A stretch of DNA of 64,000 nt from an uncultured Oscillibacter sp. (GCA_910583785.1 CAJTZK010000003.1:217705-281704); one strand, 5' to 3'. Shown: positions 16,481 to 25,687, counted from the stretch's first letter. The notes: generated by a model not told the origin, from the sequence alone. Program-made: numbers and translations.

Positions 16481-17137
16481 ATGAAAAAGCACATTCTCTG
16501 CCTGGGTGATTCCAATACCCACGGCTACTGCGCCGATCCCTCCGACTGTGCCGACGGCGGCATCCGCTTTAGCGAGGACGAGCGGTGGACCTGCCTCCTG
16601 CAAAAGGCCCTGGGGGACGGGTTCCTAGTGACGGAGGAGGGCCTCAGCGGCCGGACCACGGTGTTCCAGGACCCTTTGCACGAGACCATGGATGCGCTCA
16701 CGGTTCTGTACTCCCTGCTGAAGAGCCATGAAGCGCTGGACCTGCTCGTCATCATGCTGGGCACCAACGACGTCAAGGAGCGCCTGGGGGCCAACGCCGC
16801 CTGCATCGCCATCGGCATGGAGCGGCTGGTCCGCAAGGCCCAGAGCGTGGACTGCTGGGGGGACCATGCCCCCAATATCCTGATTGTCTGCCCGCCCCCC
16901 ATCCGCCCGGAGATGGAGCATTCTGAGACGGGCGTTCCCATGGGGAAGGGCTGCCTGGAGAAGTCCCGGGAACTGCCCGCTTACTATGAAAAAACCGCCA
17001 GGCTGGTAGGAGCTCATTATCTGGACGCCAAGGACTGCGAGTTCAACGCTGTGGACGGGATGCACCTGACCCGGAAGGGCCACGCCCAGCTGGCGGCGCT
17101 GCTGGCGGAAACCGTGCCGGGCCTTCTGCCGGGCTGA
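16481..17137 (+). CDS. SGNH/GDSL-type esterase
   Basis: A 218-residue cytoplasmic SGNH hydrolase. Block I CLGDSNTHGY (~7-16, nucleophile Ser), block II GLSGRTT (~53-59, Gly), block III LGTNDVK (~93-99, Asn) and block V DGMHLT (~189-194, Asp-His) are all intact. Length and spacing match the arylesterase/sialate-O-acetylesterase-like group. No signal peptide is present. Its divergent position beside the sialic-acid operon suggests deacetylation of imported O-acetyl sialic acid; the substrate is inference. AAAGGAAG precedes the ATG. Confidence 0.87.
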   Translation: MKKHILCLGDSNTHGYCADPSDCADGGIRFSEDERWTCLLQKALGDGFLVTEEGLSGRTTVFQDPLHETMDALTVLYSLLKSHEALDLLVIMLGTNDVKERLGANAACIAIGMERLVRKAQSVDCWGDHAPNILIVCPPPIRPEMEHSETGVPMGKGCLEKSRELPAYYEKTARLVGAHYLDAKDCEFNAVDGMHLTRKGHAQLAALLAETVPGLLPG

Positions 17138-17164
17138 CGTTCTTTACTGAAAATAACTAATATT

Positions 17165-17211
17165 CCAGCCGGAGAGGGCGGGTCCTTTATGGACCCGCCC
17201 TCTCCGGCTGG
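17165..17211. terminator. Long perfect hairpin between convergent genes
   Basis: A 21-bp perfect stem, CCAGCCGGAGAGGGCGGGTCC paired with its complement across TTTAT. It lies between the esterase gene and the convergent surface-protein gene. T runs are weak on both sides. Confidence 0.75.
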
Positions 17212-17216
17212 ATGGT

Positions 17217-20200
17217 TTATTGGTTGTTCAGATAGGCCACGTACCGGGCCAGCATCGTTGCGGCCTGGGCCCGGGTGGCCTTGCCCTTGGGGGCGAAGGA
17301 ACCGTCTCCATAGCCGCTGAGGATGCCGTTTTCCACGGCCCAGCGGGCCGCCTCCCGGGCGTAGGCGGAGACCTGCTCCGCGTCGGAGAAGTGCAGCTCC
17401 CGCTCCGTGGCGGCGGGACTGCCCGCGTAGCGGTACAGCATGGTTACAAACTGCTCCCGGGTCACCTGGCCCTCGGGATTCCGGCCGTCGCTGATGCCTT
17501 GGGCCACCGCCCAGGCGATGCCCTGCTCATAGGCGGAGCTCCCGGCGGCACTTGCGCCGTCCAGGCGGGCCAGCACCGTCATCAGCATCGCCCGGCTCAT
17601 GGGCGCGTCGGGGACGAAGGTGTTGGACGTCTTGCCGGAGAAGAGTTCCCGGGCGGAAACGAAATCAATGGCGTCCTTGGCCCAGTGGCCCTGGGCGTCG
17701 TAGAAGTTCTTGCCGTTGTCCCGGAGGCGCACCGTGGCCCCATTGGGGACGCTGACGGTCATCTGTCCCCCGGTGAGGACGGCGGTTTTCAAGATGGTCT
17801 CAGAGCCGTCCCCATTGACCAGATAGGCCACGGTGGTATTTTCATCCCCCTCGGCGGGAATCTCCACCTGGACTGGGCGGACGCTCCCGGTGTGAATGGT
17901 AACCGAGGCGTTGGAGGGCAGGACCGGAAGGGGCAGGGCCACGGCCAGGCCGCTGTCCTGGCTCTCCCGGACCGTACCGGCGGGAAGCCGGACGTCGGCC
18001 CGGGCGCTATTTTGGTCCTCCCGGACGGAGGCGGTGAGGCCGTCCGCCTGCTTGACCGTGGTTTCCGAGGTGCCGTCGGGCCGCAGCACGGTTTTGACCG
18101 TGGAGCCGTCTTTGGCCGTCTCGGTAGAGGTGACGGTGCCGTCCTTTTTCGTCTCCACCACCAGCTTGGAGCCGTCGGGGCGGCGGGTGGTTTCCGTCAC
18201 CGTTCCGGTGGTTTTGTTGGTATTGGTGGATGTGGTGGAGCCGTCCGGATTTTTCACGGTGGTGGTGCTGTTGGAGGAGCTCCCGCCGGAGGAGGACCCG
18301 GAAGACGAGCCGGAGGAGGAGCTTCCGCCGCCGGAGGAGGACCCGCCCCCGGTGGCGGGGATGGTTTCCCGGAGCAGCTCATAGCCGCAGACGGTGCAGG
18401 ACTTGTGCCGGGTCCCGCTCTGGGAGGAGGTGGCGGGCTGGTCCACCACCCAGTCCCCGGCGGTATGGGCGGCATAGCCGCTCTTTTGGCTGTTGTCCGC
18501 GATGGGGCAGCCGGAGGCGGCGCAGTCGTGCCAGTGGTGGGTCTTGTCGGACTTCCAGGCCGGGGACCAGGCGTGGGTGTGGCTGGGGACGGGCGGCGTC
18601 GTGCCGCCGCCGATCTTCCAGGTTGCCAGCAGGGTGACGTCCTTGGCGGGCATCACAAAGCTGGTTTCCGGGCTGTTCCGGTCCGCCAGCGTCACGCCCT
18701 CCGGCTGCTGCCAGGCGGAGAAGGTGAAGCCGCTCTTGCTGCCCGCGCGGATGGTGACGGTGGTTCCCGCCTCATAGGCGCCCCCGCCGCTGCCGCCGTC
18801 GCCCAGGTTGTTGAGCGTCACCTGGTATTGGGGGTTCCCGGGCTGTTCAGGGGCGGTGATTTTAATGGTATAGGTGGCCGTATAGCTCTCGTAGGTGATG
18901 GTGAGGGTCTGGCTTTCCGCCGCCTGGCTGGAGTCAAAGCCGCCAACCATGTCCGCCGTTACCAGAACGGTCTGCGTGGTGTTGTTGGAGTACGAAACTT
19001 CGATGGTCAGGCCCGTCACGTCCAGTTTGCCGCCCACTTGGTACTCGGTCTTGTGGGTGCTGCTGCTGATGGAAATCCCCGTCACCGTGGGCGCGCCGGG
19101 GGCCGGGACGGTAATGGAGGTATGGGCCCCCGCCTCATGGGTCCCGGTTTCCCTCACGCGCACGTAGTAGGTCCCGGCGGCAAGCCCCGTGGTTTCGGGC
19201 TCGCCGCAGGTCTGCGCATTTGTGAAAGACGCGTTTGGGGCATACTCCATGGCGGCGGTGGTTCCGGTGATTTTGCCGTCCGTGCCGCCGGAAGCCGAGG
19301 GGGCAACCCCGGCCAGGGCGGCGGGCGCGGAGGGGCCGTCCGCCCTGGCAATGCTCCACGGGATGGTCTGGGGGCCGCTTGTTCCGTCCTCCCACTGATA
19401 GCCGTCCTGCAGGGTGGCGGTGGCCGTGTAAGAGCCTACGTCCGTGGCTTGGTAGTCCCCGGAAAGGGTGTACCCCGTTCCCGCGTTTACGCCAGCCTGC
19501 ACGGCGCCCGTCCACTTCAGGCCGGAGTTCGCCAGGGGGACGGGGATGGAAGCGGGGCCGGGGTCCGGCGTTCCGCCGCCGTCCGTGACGGTCAGGGAGA
19601 CGGAATCCGTAAGCGTCGTTCCCGCCCCGTTGTACTTGGCGGGAATGGTCACTTGGATTTTGTACGTATCAGCCGAATATTGAGGGTACGGAGTAACACA
19701 CAGCGTGTTGTCCATAACCGTCATTTCCAGAAGGCCGCCTTGGGACGTATAAGTATAGTAGCCTTCGTTTTCTGGGTCCTCTTTTGCAACAATGTCTTTC
19801 CCATCCACGCTGACCGTCAGCGGAATGAAATCCAGCGCGGCAGGGACTTCGCTTTCAAACTCCACCTCCATCTCAATTTCAGCAAGCACACCCGTGCTTG
19901 TGGTGAACGTATCCGGTACAATCCGGAAACTGGTCACACGGTTGACCGTCCCGCCGGAGGAGCCGTCCGTGGCCGTCCACTTCCCGTTGTCGTCCCGCAC
20001 CAGGGTCATATTAGGCTGTGTGGAATAGGGCAGAAGCTGGAAACTATCGGCGGTGGAATTGGGGGCTATGATATAGGGATGTCCCAGGGTTGCCACGGAC
20101 GAAGATTGAAGGTCACTAGAGGTGGTACCGCCGATGGCCACCTTGGTCGTGCCTGTCACCTGGCCGTTGATCGTAAGGGTCTGGCCAGTTCCCAAAATCA

Positions 20201-21230
20201 GAAAACCGCCGTTTCCGTGAAAGTCCGGGATGGGGTCTTGGAACTTGCTGAGGATCAGCTTCGCGCCGGACGCAAGGGAAAGCGTCCCGCCATCCCGGAA
20301 CCAGCTGCCGTCTGTCAGGACGAGCTTGCCGCTTCCCACCGACAGGTTGGAAATATCTTGAAGGGTTTTGGTGTCCTCATTGCCATTTCCGGCGTATACC
20401 ACCTCCGTCGCAGTAGCTCCCTCTCCGTTCACGCTGGGGATCGCGTTCCCTCCGGTGATGGTGACAGTTCCGGATACCTTGTAGTTGACCGGGTCCGGAA
20501 TGATCACTTTTCCGCTGATCGCCCCTACGGGAATCCGGTTCTGGGCGCCACCCGCGTATATGGTTCCCAAATCGGAGCCAATGCCGCCCTCCACCTCAAT
20601 GGTCACGTCGCCCGGGAATGTAGTATTGGGCCCGTTGGCATCCGGTCCATTGTTGCTGGGGTCAAGGCTGCCCATGGACAAGCTGCCCGCGTAAATATTG
20701 CCGGACCCAAAGCCGCTGTTCCTTCCTTGAAGGTTGGTGTTCCCTTGAATGGTCACCTTCTTCGCCGTGCCGGGCGTGGGGACCGAAAAATAGTCTTCAT
20801 ACGAGGACGGTGTCAGCGAACCGCCGAAGACGTTGATAGAATAACCTCCGGCCGTTACATTGTCCAGTGTCAGGTGGTTCCCGTTGGCTATGACCGCGTT
20901 GCGTCCGTCAGAGCCTGCAAGGTTCAGGTCCACGTTTCGGAAAGTCACGTCCGCGCCCAGCAGAATTCCGATCGCCCGTATCGTCGCAGAATGGCCTTGG
21001 CCATCAATCGTGACGTTCTTTTGGATGATCCATGGGGATGATCTCACCACGGCGTTTACCTCAGCGTCTCTTGGCAATGTAATGGTATCTCCCGGCGAGG
21101 CTTGCTCGACGGCGTTTCTCAAGTCAAAAAAGCCGCTCTCCTCCCCCGCCGCCAGCCCTGCTGGGGGAAACGCGGCGGCAAGCACACAGAAGGCCAGTAA
21201 GGCCGAAAACAGTCTTAACGGTCTTTTCAT
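17217..21230 (-). CDS. SLH-anchored beta-helix surface protein (1337 aa)
   Basis: An exported cell-wall protein. The signal peptide is at 1-28 (cut after AGLAA). Residues ~35-400 resemble a pectate-lyase-type parallel beta-helix (NVTIDGQGHSATI, VTFRNVDLNLAG, LTLDNVTAGG). Then come an Ig-like stretch (~440-560), an MBG-like repeat (~575-640), a Big_3-like bacterial Ig domain (~715-800), and an InlB/Flg_new-like repeat ending FVMPAKDVTLLATW (~810-880). Next is a His/Cys segment with HWHDCAASGC and CTVCGYE (~900-965), a Ser/Gly linker, DGST-type repeats, a beta domain, and three SLH repeats (~1150-1337) that bind wall polysaccharide. No catalytic residues are evident; adhesion or glycan binding is likely. 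The promoter is at 21335-21363. Confidence 0.88.
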   Translation of the reverse strand: MKRPLRLFSALLAFCVLAAAFPPAGLAAGEESGFFDLRNAVEQASPGDTITLPRDAEVNAVVRSSPWIIQKNVTIDGQGHSATIRAIGILLGADVTFRNVDLNLAGSDGRNAVIANGNHLTLDNVTAGGYSINVFGGSLTPSSYEDYFSVPTPGTAKKVTIQGNTNLQGRNSGFGSGNIYAGSLSMGSLDPSNNGPDANGPNTTFPGDVTIEVEGGIGSDLGTIYAGGAQNRIPVGAISGKVIIPDPVNYKVSGTVTITGGNAIPSVNGEGATATEVVYAGNGNEDTKTLQDISNLSVGSGKLVLTDGSWFRDGGTLSLASGAKLILSKFQDPIPDFHGNGGFLILGTGQTLTINGQVTGTTKVAIGGTTSSDLQSSSVATLGHPYIIAPNSTADSFQLLPYSTQPNMTLVRDDNGKWTATDGSSGGTVNRVTSFRIVPDTFTTSTGVLAEIEMEVEFESEVPAALDFIPLTVSVDGKDIVAKEDPENEGYYTYTSQGGLLEMTVMDNTLCVTPYPQYSADTYKIQVTIPAKYNGAGTTLTDSVSLTVTDGGGTPDPGPASIPVPLANSGLKWTGAVQAGVNAGTGYTLSGDYQATDVGSYTATATLQDGYQWEDGTSGPQTIPWSIARADGPSAPAALAGVAPSASGGTDGKITGTTAAMEYAPNASFTNAQTCGEPETTGLAAGTYYVRVRETGTHEAGAHTSITVPAPGAPTVTGISISSSTHKTEYQVGGKLDVTGLTIEVSYSNNTTQTVLVTADMVGGFDSSQAAESQTLTITYESYTATYTIKITAPEQPGNPQYQVTLNNLGDGGSGGGAYEAGTTVTIRAGSKSGFTFSAWQQPEGVTLADRNSPETSFVMPAKDVTLLATWKIGGGTTPPVPSHTHAWSPAWKSDKTHHWHDCAASGCPIADNSQKSGYAAHTAGDWVVDQPATSSQSGTRHKSCTVCGYELLRETIPATGGGSSSGGGSSSSGSSSGSSSGGSSSNSTTTVKNPDGSTTSTNTNKTTGTVTETTRRPDGSKLVVETKKDGTVTSTETAKDGSTVKTVLRPDGTSETTVKQADGLTASVREDQNSARADVRLPAGTVRESQDSGLAVALPLPVLPSNASVTIHTGSVRPVQVEIPAEGDENTTVAYLVNGDGSETILKTAVLTGGQMTVSVPNGATVRLRDNGKNFYDAQGHWAKDAIDFVSARELFSGKTSNTFVPDAPMSRAMLMTVLARLDGASAAGSSAYEQGIAWAVAQGISDGRNPEGQVTREQFVTMLYRYAGSPAATERELHFSDAEQVSAYAREAARWAVENGILSGYGDGSFAPKGKATRAQAATMLARYVAYLNNQ

Positions 21231-21334
21231 ATCAGAATTTTCTCCTTTTCCAATTCGTCCGGGGAACGCGCCTCAGGGCTTCCCGCGCTGCTTCATAGGG
21301 ATGGAAGGGGGTCCGCTCCGCTTCGGGGAAACCC

Positions 21335-21363
21335 AGTATATCAGAAAACTGCCGCATTGACAA
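21335..21363 (-). promoter_or_regulatory. Sigma-A promoter of the SLH surface protein
   Basis: On the minus strand: TTGTCA (21363-21358), 17 bases, TATACT (21340-21335), about 105 bases upstream of the start. Confidence 0.65.
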
Positions 21364-21411
21364 GATTTGCCGTAAGGAAAATCCAGGGAAATTTCCGCGC
21401 CGTGCGGACTG

Positions 21412-21443
21412 GGGAGGAACGCCGGGCCCCCGGCGTTCCTCCC
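21412..21443 (-). terminator. Hairpin downstream of the exosporium-like gene
   Basis: GGGAGGAACGCCGGG pairs with CCCGGCGTTCCTCCC, 13 bases past the stop codon. There is no clear T tract. Confidence 0.6.
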
Positions 21444-21456
21444 GGCACTCCCGGGG

Positions 21457-22281
21457 TTAAAGCTCCGTGATGTCCAGCGCCGCCCGCTCTACGTAAAGGG
21501 GGGCATCGGCGTCTAGCACCAGGGACAGCTCCGCCTCGTTCCCGCCCGCCATGCAGGGGTACAGCACGGCGGTGTATTGCAGGGTTTTGGGACCCTCCGG
21601 GCCGCACTCCAGGGAAAAGCGCAGGGGCGCCGTCTCCGTAAAAGCGCCCCGGGGAGTCTGCTTGAGGAGGATGGACCCCGCCTTCACCGCCGGATGCAGG
21701 GCGCAGACGTCCAGGGTGTATTGGACCGCCCAGGTTTTTTGGGGGTTCAGCCGTACCTGGGCGGGAGCTTGTTTGTCCCAGCAAAGGCCCGTTCCCCGCC
21801 GGACCTTCTGCCGCCAGGGCAGGCGGCAGCCGGGGTTCCACAGCGCGCCCTCCCGCTGGCCCGCCAGCTGGAGGGCGCTTTTCTCACAGGGCGGGGGGCC
21901 CGGGCAGGGCCTTGCTGGCCGCGGCGGAGGGCAGGGCGGGGGACAGGGCATGGGCCCAGGCCCCGGAGGGCAGGGCGGCGGTCCGGGTTCCGGAGGACAG
22001 AGCTCCAGGACCCGTTCCAGCTTGTTTTTAAGGAGCATTTGGTTTTGGGTCACCGCCTCAACCAGGGAGGTGACGCTCTTGTTGACGGCTAGTACCTCCT
22101 GGGGCCCGGCGCAGGGCTTCGTGCCCGGCAGGGTCCCGAGGATATATTGCAGTTTCTCACCCTCGGCGTTGAGGATGTGGCTCAGGGCAAGCTCTTCCAT
22201 GGCGATGGAAGCGATGATCATGGTCAGGGCTTCCTCCCGGGTCATGTCCGCCCCGTTAGGGGGAAAGGAAGGCATAGACAT
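21457..22281 (-). CDS. Exosporium/spore-surface-type protein with Cys-Pro linker
   Basis: A 274-residue protein. Its N-terminal ~75 residues (MTREEALTMIIASIAMEELALSHILNAEGEKLQYILG) match a conserved helical module of Firmicutes spore-surface proteins (consensus IASIALEExxLSHIxNAEgEKiQ). A stretch of ~45 residues (~95-135) is almost only Pro, Gly and Cys, standing where relatives often have collagen-like repeats. The C-terminal ~140 residues are beta-rich with several Cys, suggesting disulfide cross-linking. The start at 22281 has GGAG at the right distance; the longer frame to 22491 has no ribosome site. Spore-coat location is inferred from the family module. Confidence 0.6.
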   Translation of the reverse strand: MSMPSFPPNGADMTREEALTMIIASIAMEELALSHILNAEGEKLQYILGTLPGTKPCAGPQEVLAVNKSVTSLVEAVTQNQMLLKNKLERVLELCPPEPGPPPCPPGPGPMPCPPPCPPPRPARPCPGPPPCEKSALQLAGQREGALWNPGCRLPWRQKVRRGTGLCWDKQAPAQVRLNPQKTWAVQYTLDVCALHPAVKAGSILLKQTPRGAFTETAPLRFSLECGPEGPKTLQYTAVLYPCMAGGNEAELSLVLDADAPLYVERAALDITEL

Positions 22282-22922
22282 ATTAAAAGCTCCATAGCGC
22301 GCCCCGGCGGGGCCGGGGCGGAGATTCGCGGCAGGCTGCGCGTGCCGCTTCTTTACCCTATGATGGCCGGGGCGCTTCCGTTCCACCGGGCTCTGCCGGA
22401 GGAGGTTCCCGCCCGGCGCGTTCCGTTTTTCCGGGCGCGGGGGTCCACAGCCGCCCCTGCCGGAAGGCCGGGGAACGGGCCTGCGGCGCATTCCCGTGCC
22501 GGGGACCTTCTTTGCCGGGCGAAACGGGAGAATTATCTGCTTATCCGGTTAAAACTGGTTTTCTACTATTGGTTTCCCCGCCGCGGGCCAAACCGTCCGC
22601 CGGGCCGGAGCCGCCCTTCCGGAAAAGGGGGAAATTTTCCCTTGGAGTCTTTGGCGAATTCCACCTATTTTCGTGTAAGGCGGCTTTTTCCGGAGGGTAT
22701 GGAAAAAAGAGACGGTTATTTTCCAGGAAGCCCCTGCTTTGGTATGGAAATTGCTTTATAATCCCGCCAGACACGGCGCGGAGGTCCCGGAGAGGAACCG
22801 GGGCCCGGGCCGGAATGAAGGAGCCCGCGTTTCCAGCCGCTGGATGCCGGAAGGGAGGATGCCTCCGCCCCGGCGCCCCCAGCTGGGAAGCCTGGTTCTA
22901 AAGATTTGGGAGGAGAGAGCAC
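22282..22922. other. Long intergenic region upstream of patB
   Basis: No gene is seen in these 641 bases. A GC-rich inverted repeat lies near 22298-22320. The palindrome AAAACTGGTTTT (22551-22562) and a GGTTT...AAACC pair (22571-22594) are candidate activator sites. GGTATGGAAA occurs twice (22697 and 22741), the second inside the sigma-54-type promoter. Confidence 0.5.
22740..22755 (+). promoter_or_regulatory. Sigma-54 (-24/-12) promoter of patB-nhaC
   Basis: TGGTATG-N4-TTGCT with GG (22741-22742) and GC (22753-22754) exactly 10 bases apart. It matches the sigma-54 consensus TGGCACG-N4-TTGCW except for two C-to-T changes. A sigma-A-like TATAAT (22757-22762) directly follows but has no -35 at 17 bases. 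A sigma-54 activator gene is 4.1 kb downstream. Confidence 0.65.
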
Positions 22923-24095
22923 ATGGCTTACAATTTTGATGAGATCGTAGACCGCTCACAAAACTATGCGGCCAAATTCGAAGAGGCTGAGCTCCACTAC
23001 GGCACCAACGACGTCATCCCCCTTTGGATCGCCGACATGGATTTCCGCACCGCCCCCTGCATCGTGGAGGCCATCAAGGCCCGGGCCGATCAGGGCATCT
23101 TCGGCTATACCTGGCGGACCCCCAAGTATTTTGAGGCCGTGGCCGGGTGGCAGGAGGCGCGCAACGGCTGGAAGCCAGACCTGGAGAAGATGGCCTTCGC
23201 CCCCGGCGTGGTGCCCTGCATGCGGATGATCCTGTCCATGTTCACCCAGCCCGGGGACAAGGTTATCATCCAGCAGCCAGTGTACCACCCCTTTGCCGAC
23301 GTCATTGAGAACACGGGACGGACCATGGTGGTCAGCCCCCTGAAGCGGGACGAGGCCGGGTACTACACCATGGACCTGGAGGACTTCGAGTCCAAGATCG
23401 ACGGCGTGAAACTGTTCATCCTCTGCAACCCCCACAACCCCGTGGGCCGGGCCTGGACGAAGGAGGAGCTGGAAGCCGTGGGCGGTATCTGCGTCCGCCA
23501 CGGTGTGGAAATCCTCTCCGATGAGATTCACTCCGACCTGATGCTGGACGGCCATAAGCACACCTGCATGGCCTCCGTCTCCCCCGGGATTGCTGCCCTT
23601 ACCACCACCTGCATCGCCCCCAGCAAGACCTTCAACCTGGCGGGGCTCCAGTCCTCCACGGTGGTGTTCAACACCGTGGAGCGGAAGGAGGCCTATGTGG
23701 CCGAGCTGAAACGGATGGACATTGCGCGCAACAACTGTTTCAGCCTGGTGGCCACCATGGCCGCCTATGAACAGGGCGGGGCCTGGCTGGAGGAGCTGAA
23801 GGCCTACCTGGCGGACAACATGCGCTTTATCAACAGCTTCTGCCGGGAGCGCCTGCCGGAGTTGAAGCCCAACATGCCCGAGGCCACCTACCTCAACTGG
23901 ATTGACGCCCGGGGCCTGGGGATGGACGACGAGGCCCTCCAGCGCTTCTGCGTGGAGAAGGCGGGCGTGGCTTTCGGCAAGGGCACGGACTTCGGCCTTG
24001 GAGGCAGCGGCTTCCTGCGGCTCAACGCCGCCTGCCCCCGGGCCACCATTGAGAAGGCCCTGGGCCAGCTGGAGAAAGCGGTCCGGGCCCGATGA
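22923..24095 (+). CDS. patB: MalY/PatB family cystathionine beta-lyase / Cys desulfhydrase
   Basis: A 390-residue fold-type I PLP enzyme of the MalY/PatB branch, which cleaves C-S bonds of cystathionine or cysteine to give pyruvate, ammonia and a thiol or H2S. Motifs: LWIADMDFRTAPCIVEAI (~36-53, the family's N-terminal signature), FILCNPHNPVGRAW (~168-181), ILSDEIHSDL (~198-207, Asp binding the pyridine N) and APSKTFNLAGLQ (~232-243, PLP Lys). GGGAGGAGAG precedes the ATG. It is the first gene downstream of the sigma-54-type promoter, with nhaC 135 bases further on. Confidence 0.92.
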   Translation: MAYNFDEIVDRSQNYAAKFEEAELHYGTNDVIPLWIADMDFRTAPCIVEAIKARADQGIFGYTWRTPKYFEAVAGWQEARNGWKPDLEKMAFAPGVVPCMRMILSMFTQPGDKVIIQQPVYHPFADVIENTGRTMVVSPLKRDEAGYYTMDLEDFESKIDGVKLFILCNPHNPVGRAWTKEELEAVGGICVRHGVEILSDEIHSDLMLDGHKHTCMASVSPGIAALTTTCIAPSKTFNLAGLQSSTVVFNTVERKEAYVAELKRMDIARNNCFSLVATMAAYEQGGAWLEELKAYLADNMRFINSFCRERLPELKPNMPEATYLNWIDARGLGMDDEALQRFCVEKAGVAFGKGTDFGLGGSGFLRLNAACPRATIEKALGQLEKAVRAR

Positions 24096-24230
24096 GAGGG
24101 AAACGGCTATTCGTATCAAAGCGGCGGCCGCTTTGCTGGGCGGGAGAGGGACCCTTCCGGCGAAAAGGCCCGGCCGTTTGATAACCCCTGCGGAAAACGC
24201 ACGTTGTGCAAAATGAGAGAGGAGAACAAC

Positions 24231-25571
24231 ATGGAAAACCAGAAAAAACTCGGCCCCATCGCATTCTTACCCCTCATCGTATTCCTGCTTCTGTACGTGG
24301 GCTGCGGCATCACCTTCACCCTTATGGGGGCGGAGAGCCCCTTCGGCCAGTTCCCCCGCCATGTGGCCCTGCTGGCTGGCGTCGCCGTGGCGCTGATGCT
24401 GGCCCCGGACGTCAAGGTGGGCAAAAAGCTGGACCTGTTCTGTGAGAGCATGGGCAATTCCGGCGTGATGATGATCATCCTGATCTACCTGATGGCCGGA
24501 GGCTTCCAGGGCGCGGCGGCGGCTATGGGCGGCAAGGACTCCGTCATTAACCTGGCCCTGCATTTCATTCCCGCCTCCCTGCTGATCCCCGGCGTGTTCC
24601 TCATGTGCTGCTTTATCTCCACGGCCATCGGCACCTCCATGGGCACCATCGCGGCCATGGCCCCCGTGGCCATCGGCGTGGCCCAGGGCGCCGGGCTGAA
24701 CGCCGCCATTGTGGGCGCGGCGGTCATCGGCGGGTCCTACTTCGGCGACAACCTGTCCATGATTTCCGACACCACCATCTCCGCCGCCCAGGGCTGCGGC
24801 TCCGAGATGAAGGACAAGTTCCGCATGAACTTCTTCATGGCCCTGCCCGCCGCCATCGTCGCCATCATCATCTATGGCGTCCTGGGAAGCAGCGGCGCGG
24901 GCAGCGTGGAAGCCGGGGGCTACAACATTATCCAGGTCCTTCCCTACATCGTGGTCCTGATCACCGCCCTGATGGGCATCAACGTGGCGGTGGTCCTGTT
25001 CGTGGGCATCCTGATGACGGGGGTCATCGGCATCGCCATGGGCACCGTGGGCTTCTTCGAGTGGGTCCAGGCCATCGGCGGCGGCATGAGCGACATGTTC
25101 TCCATCAGCATCGTGGCCGCCCTGATTTCCGGCATCATTGGCCTGGTCCGCTATTACGGCGGCGTGGAATGGGTGGTTAACGCCATTACCTCCCGGATCA
25201 AGAACCGCCGGGGCGCGGAGTATGGCATCGGCCTCCTGTCCGGCGTGCTCTCCGCCGCGCTGGTGAACAACACCATCGGCATCATCGTCACCTGCCCCCT
25301 GGCCAAGGAGATCGGCGGCAAATACGGCATCGCCCCCAAGCGGCTGGCCAGCCTGGTGGACATCTTCGCCTGCGCGTTCCTGTCCCTGATGCCCCATGAC
25401 GGCGGCATCCTCATCGTCACGGAGCTGGCGGGCTGCACGCCGCTGGACGTCCTGCCTTACTCCTTCTACATGTTTGCCCTGATTATCTTCACCTGCGTCA
25501 CCATCCAGATGGGACTGCTGCGGACCCCCGAAGAGAAGGCCGCCGCGGAAAAGAACCCCGCCCTGCGCTAA
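24231..25571 (+). CDS. NhaC-family Na+/H+ antiporter-type transporter
   Basis: A 446-residue membrane protein with ~11-12 predicted helices. Family features are the GTSMGTIAAMAPVAIGVA stretch (~140-157), the AAVIGGSYFGDNLSMISDTT motif (~170-189) conserved in NhaC, and the late LVNNTIGIIVTCPLAKEI (~345-362). The ATG at 24231 follows GAGAGGAGAAC. NhaC proteins exchange Na+ for H+. Members next to amino-acid lyases may instead exchange amino-acid-related substrates; pairing with PatB suggests export of a product or pH balance during Cys degradation (inference). A terminator follows. Confidence 0.88.
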   Translation: MENQKKLGPIAFLPLIVFLLLYVGCGITFTLMGAESPFGQFPRHVALLAGVAVALMLAPDVKVGKKLDLFCESMGNSGVMMIILIYLMAGGFQGAAAAMGGKDSVINLALHFIPASLLIPGVFLMCCFISTAIGTSMGTIAAMAPVAIGVAQGAGLNAAIVGAAVIGGSYFGDNLSMISDTTISAAQGCGSEMKDKFRMNFFMALPAAIVAIIIYGVLGSSGAGSVEAGGYNIIQVLPYIVVLITALMGINVAVVLFVGILMTGVIGIAMGTVGFFEWVQAIGGGMSDMFSISIVAALISGIIGLVRYYGGVEWVVNAITSRIKNRRGAEYGIGLLSGVLSAALVNNTIGIIVTCPLAKEIGGKYGIAPKRLASLVDIFACAFLSLMPHDGGILIVTELAGCTPLDVLPYSFYMFALIIFTCVTIQMGLLRTPEEKAAAEKNPALR

Positions 25572-25587
25572 TTTTTCCCTCTTGCGG

Positions 25588-25618
25588 AACGGACCGCCGG
25601 AATACGGCGGTCCGTTTT
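25588..25618 (+). terminator. Terminator after nhaC
   Basis: AACGGACCGCCG with CGGCGGTCCGTT around GAATA, then TTTT. Confidence 0.9.
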
Positions 25619-25644
25619 CCAATATCCACCTCCGGCGGTCCTCG

Positions 25645-25673
25645 TTGACAAGGAGGCGTGCCGCCGGTATAAT
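25645..25673 (+). promoter_or_regulatory. Perfect sigma-A promoter just ahead of the D-Cys desulfhydrase gene
   Basis: TTGACA (25645-25650), 17 bases, TATAAT (25668-25673). The predicted start of transcription (~25680) is only about eight bases before the ATG. Confidence 0.85.
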
Positions 25674-25687
25674 GAAAGGGACGGATC

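Noticed and set aside
18250..18350. Low-complexity repeat considered as a CRISPR or VNTR
   Set aside because: It encodes the Ser/Gly linker of the SLH protein; there are no spacers and the frame is kept.
17220..21041. A 1273-codon open frame on the plus strand opposite the SLH surface protein
   Set aside because: It mirrors the codon structure of the real minus-strand gene, is Gly/Arg/His-rich without recognisable motifs and has no ribosome site. The SLH gene has a signal peptide, domains and a promoter.
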